Notes under the pieces: generated by a model
Seen by the model: the letters and a program-made list of their open reading frames with translations, nothing else
Database searches by the model: none
Told to the model about the DNA's origin: nothing
Program-made: the position numbers and the translations under genes
Shown: one piece after another, positions 63,736 to 64,000 of the stretch
How positions within the stretch are numbered: the stretch's first letter is position 1
How the letters are laid out: the number at the start of each line of letters is the position of its first letter
Assembly: GCA_902785365.1 (NCBI GenBank)
Contig: CACZYC010000020.1
Span: 55,234-119,233, forward strand
DNA from: an uncultured Ruminococcus sp.
GTDB lineage: Bacteria; Bacillota; Clostridia; Oscillospirales; Acutalibacteraceae
Length of the DNA: 64,000 nucleotides
Direction of reading: 5' to 3'

Positions 63736-64000
63736 TCAAGCAATTCTTTCCTGACAGTTCAGAGCATAGTTGAGGTTATTTAATATTTTACGCAGTTTTT
63801 TATGCGCGCCGATTTCGGTGAGATTCAGAAGAAGCGCAGCTTCACGAATGCTCTTCTTCGGTTTTTCTCCGAGACAGTCGGTACATATTCCGAAGGAGTA
63901 CTCGATGAGCTTCCTGTCAGAAGGTTTGAGGGAGGCAAGCGCCGTCAATAACTTTTGATTGCGTTCTTTAATAAAATATGCTTGTTCGGGAGTACGGTAT
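63736..64000 (-). CDS. Sigma-70 region-4-like protein, 5' end outside window
   Basis: The frame is open from the end of the window to the stop at 63736, about 88 codons visible. The visible part reads AYFIKERNQKLLTALASLKP, SDRKLIEYSFGICTDCLGEK and SIREAALLLNLTEIGAHKKL with a helix-turn-helix-like pattern close to sigma-factor region 4 (a 'L..LKPSDRKLI..' helix followed by the 'EAALLLNLTE' HTH). A TTG at 63948 is not needed as a start, because the frame continues upstream. Without the N-terminal half the assignment is tentative; phage-type or accessory sigma-like protein is possible. Confidence 0.5.
   Translation of the reverse strand, partial: YRTPEQAYFIKERNQKLLTALASLKPSDRKLIEYSFGICTDCLGEKPKKSIREAALLLNLTEIGAHKKLRKILNNLNYALNCQERIA

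Overview
The window reads as a chromosomal segment of a Gram-positive, Ruminococcus-like member of the Oscillospirales/Clostridia. The basis is strong AGGAGG-type ribosome binding sites, TTGACA/TATAAT promoters, a Firmicutes-type division and wall (dcw) cluster with a PASTA penicillin-binding protein, an HPr protein carrying both His15 and Ser46, lipobox-bearing solute-binding proteins, and large secreted starch and Ig-like proteins. No rRNA operon, complete phage or CRISPR array is present. The species assignment is inference.

Layout. 0-8.4 kb: a GT-C membrane glycosyltransferase (cut by the window start), a patatin-like lipase, rimM-trmD, HPr, uvrC, rsmD-coaD and a coiled-coil protein. 8.7-22.7 kb: the division/wall cluster mraZ-rsmH-ftsL-pbp-mraY-ftsW-murG-murA-divIB-ftsZ, with repeats or small mobile elements in most gene gaps, one of which carries a four-helix-bundle (S23) gene. 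22.7-26.7 kb: an HTH protein and proBAC on the minus strand. 26.9-36 kb: amino-acid transport proteins, a MutS-like ATPase, an NMN adenylyltransferase-like protein, a DUF5677-like protein and a lipoprotein. 36-40.7 kb: a secreted GH13 amylase and a secreted CHAP-type protein. 40.8-46 kb: an island-like region with tRNA-3'-end-like repeats, a DUF5131 radical SAM protein, a compact RiPP-type locus (ACG-repeat precursor, radical SAM/SPASM maturase, MDR reductase, divergent HxlR regulator) and two gene remnants. 46-63 kb: a sulfur amino-acid region. 63-64 kb: a gene remnant and a cut sigma-like gene.

How the genes fit together. In the sulfur region a rhodanese-TusA-DsrE fusion, a ThiS-like carrier ending GGGR, an E1-like adenylating enzyme, a JAMM metalloprotease, a thioredoxin with a CIPC site and an O-acetylhomoserine sulfhydrylase form a plausible protein-thiocarboxylate route to homocysteine. 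MetNIQ would import methionine, and a MalY/PatB-type lyase would interconvert sulfur amino acids. A LysR regulator, an AraC regulator with a degenerate receiver, a repeated TATAGG-N5-CCTATAA box and two short Cys-Cys leader peptides (one preceded by a tRNA-like cloverleaf) suggest layered control by sulfur status.

The most unusual content is (1) the ACG-repeat RiPP locus, (2) the thiocarboxylate methionine cluster with its masked carrier C-terminus, (3) the tRNA-like element plus RMxxCC leader peptides, and (4) a nested family of palindromic repeats that flank an S23 gene, expand in tandem and supply stop codons or C-terminal tails to neighbouring genes. All assignments come from reading the sequence; no database search was run.
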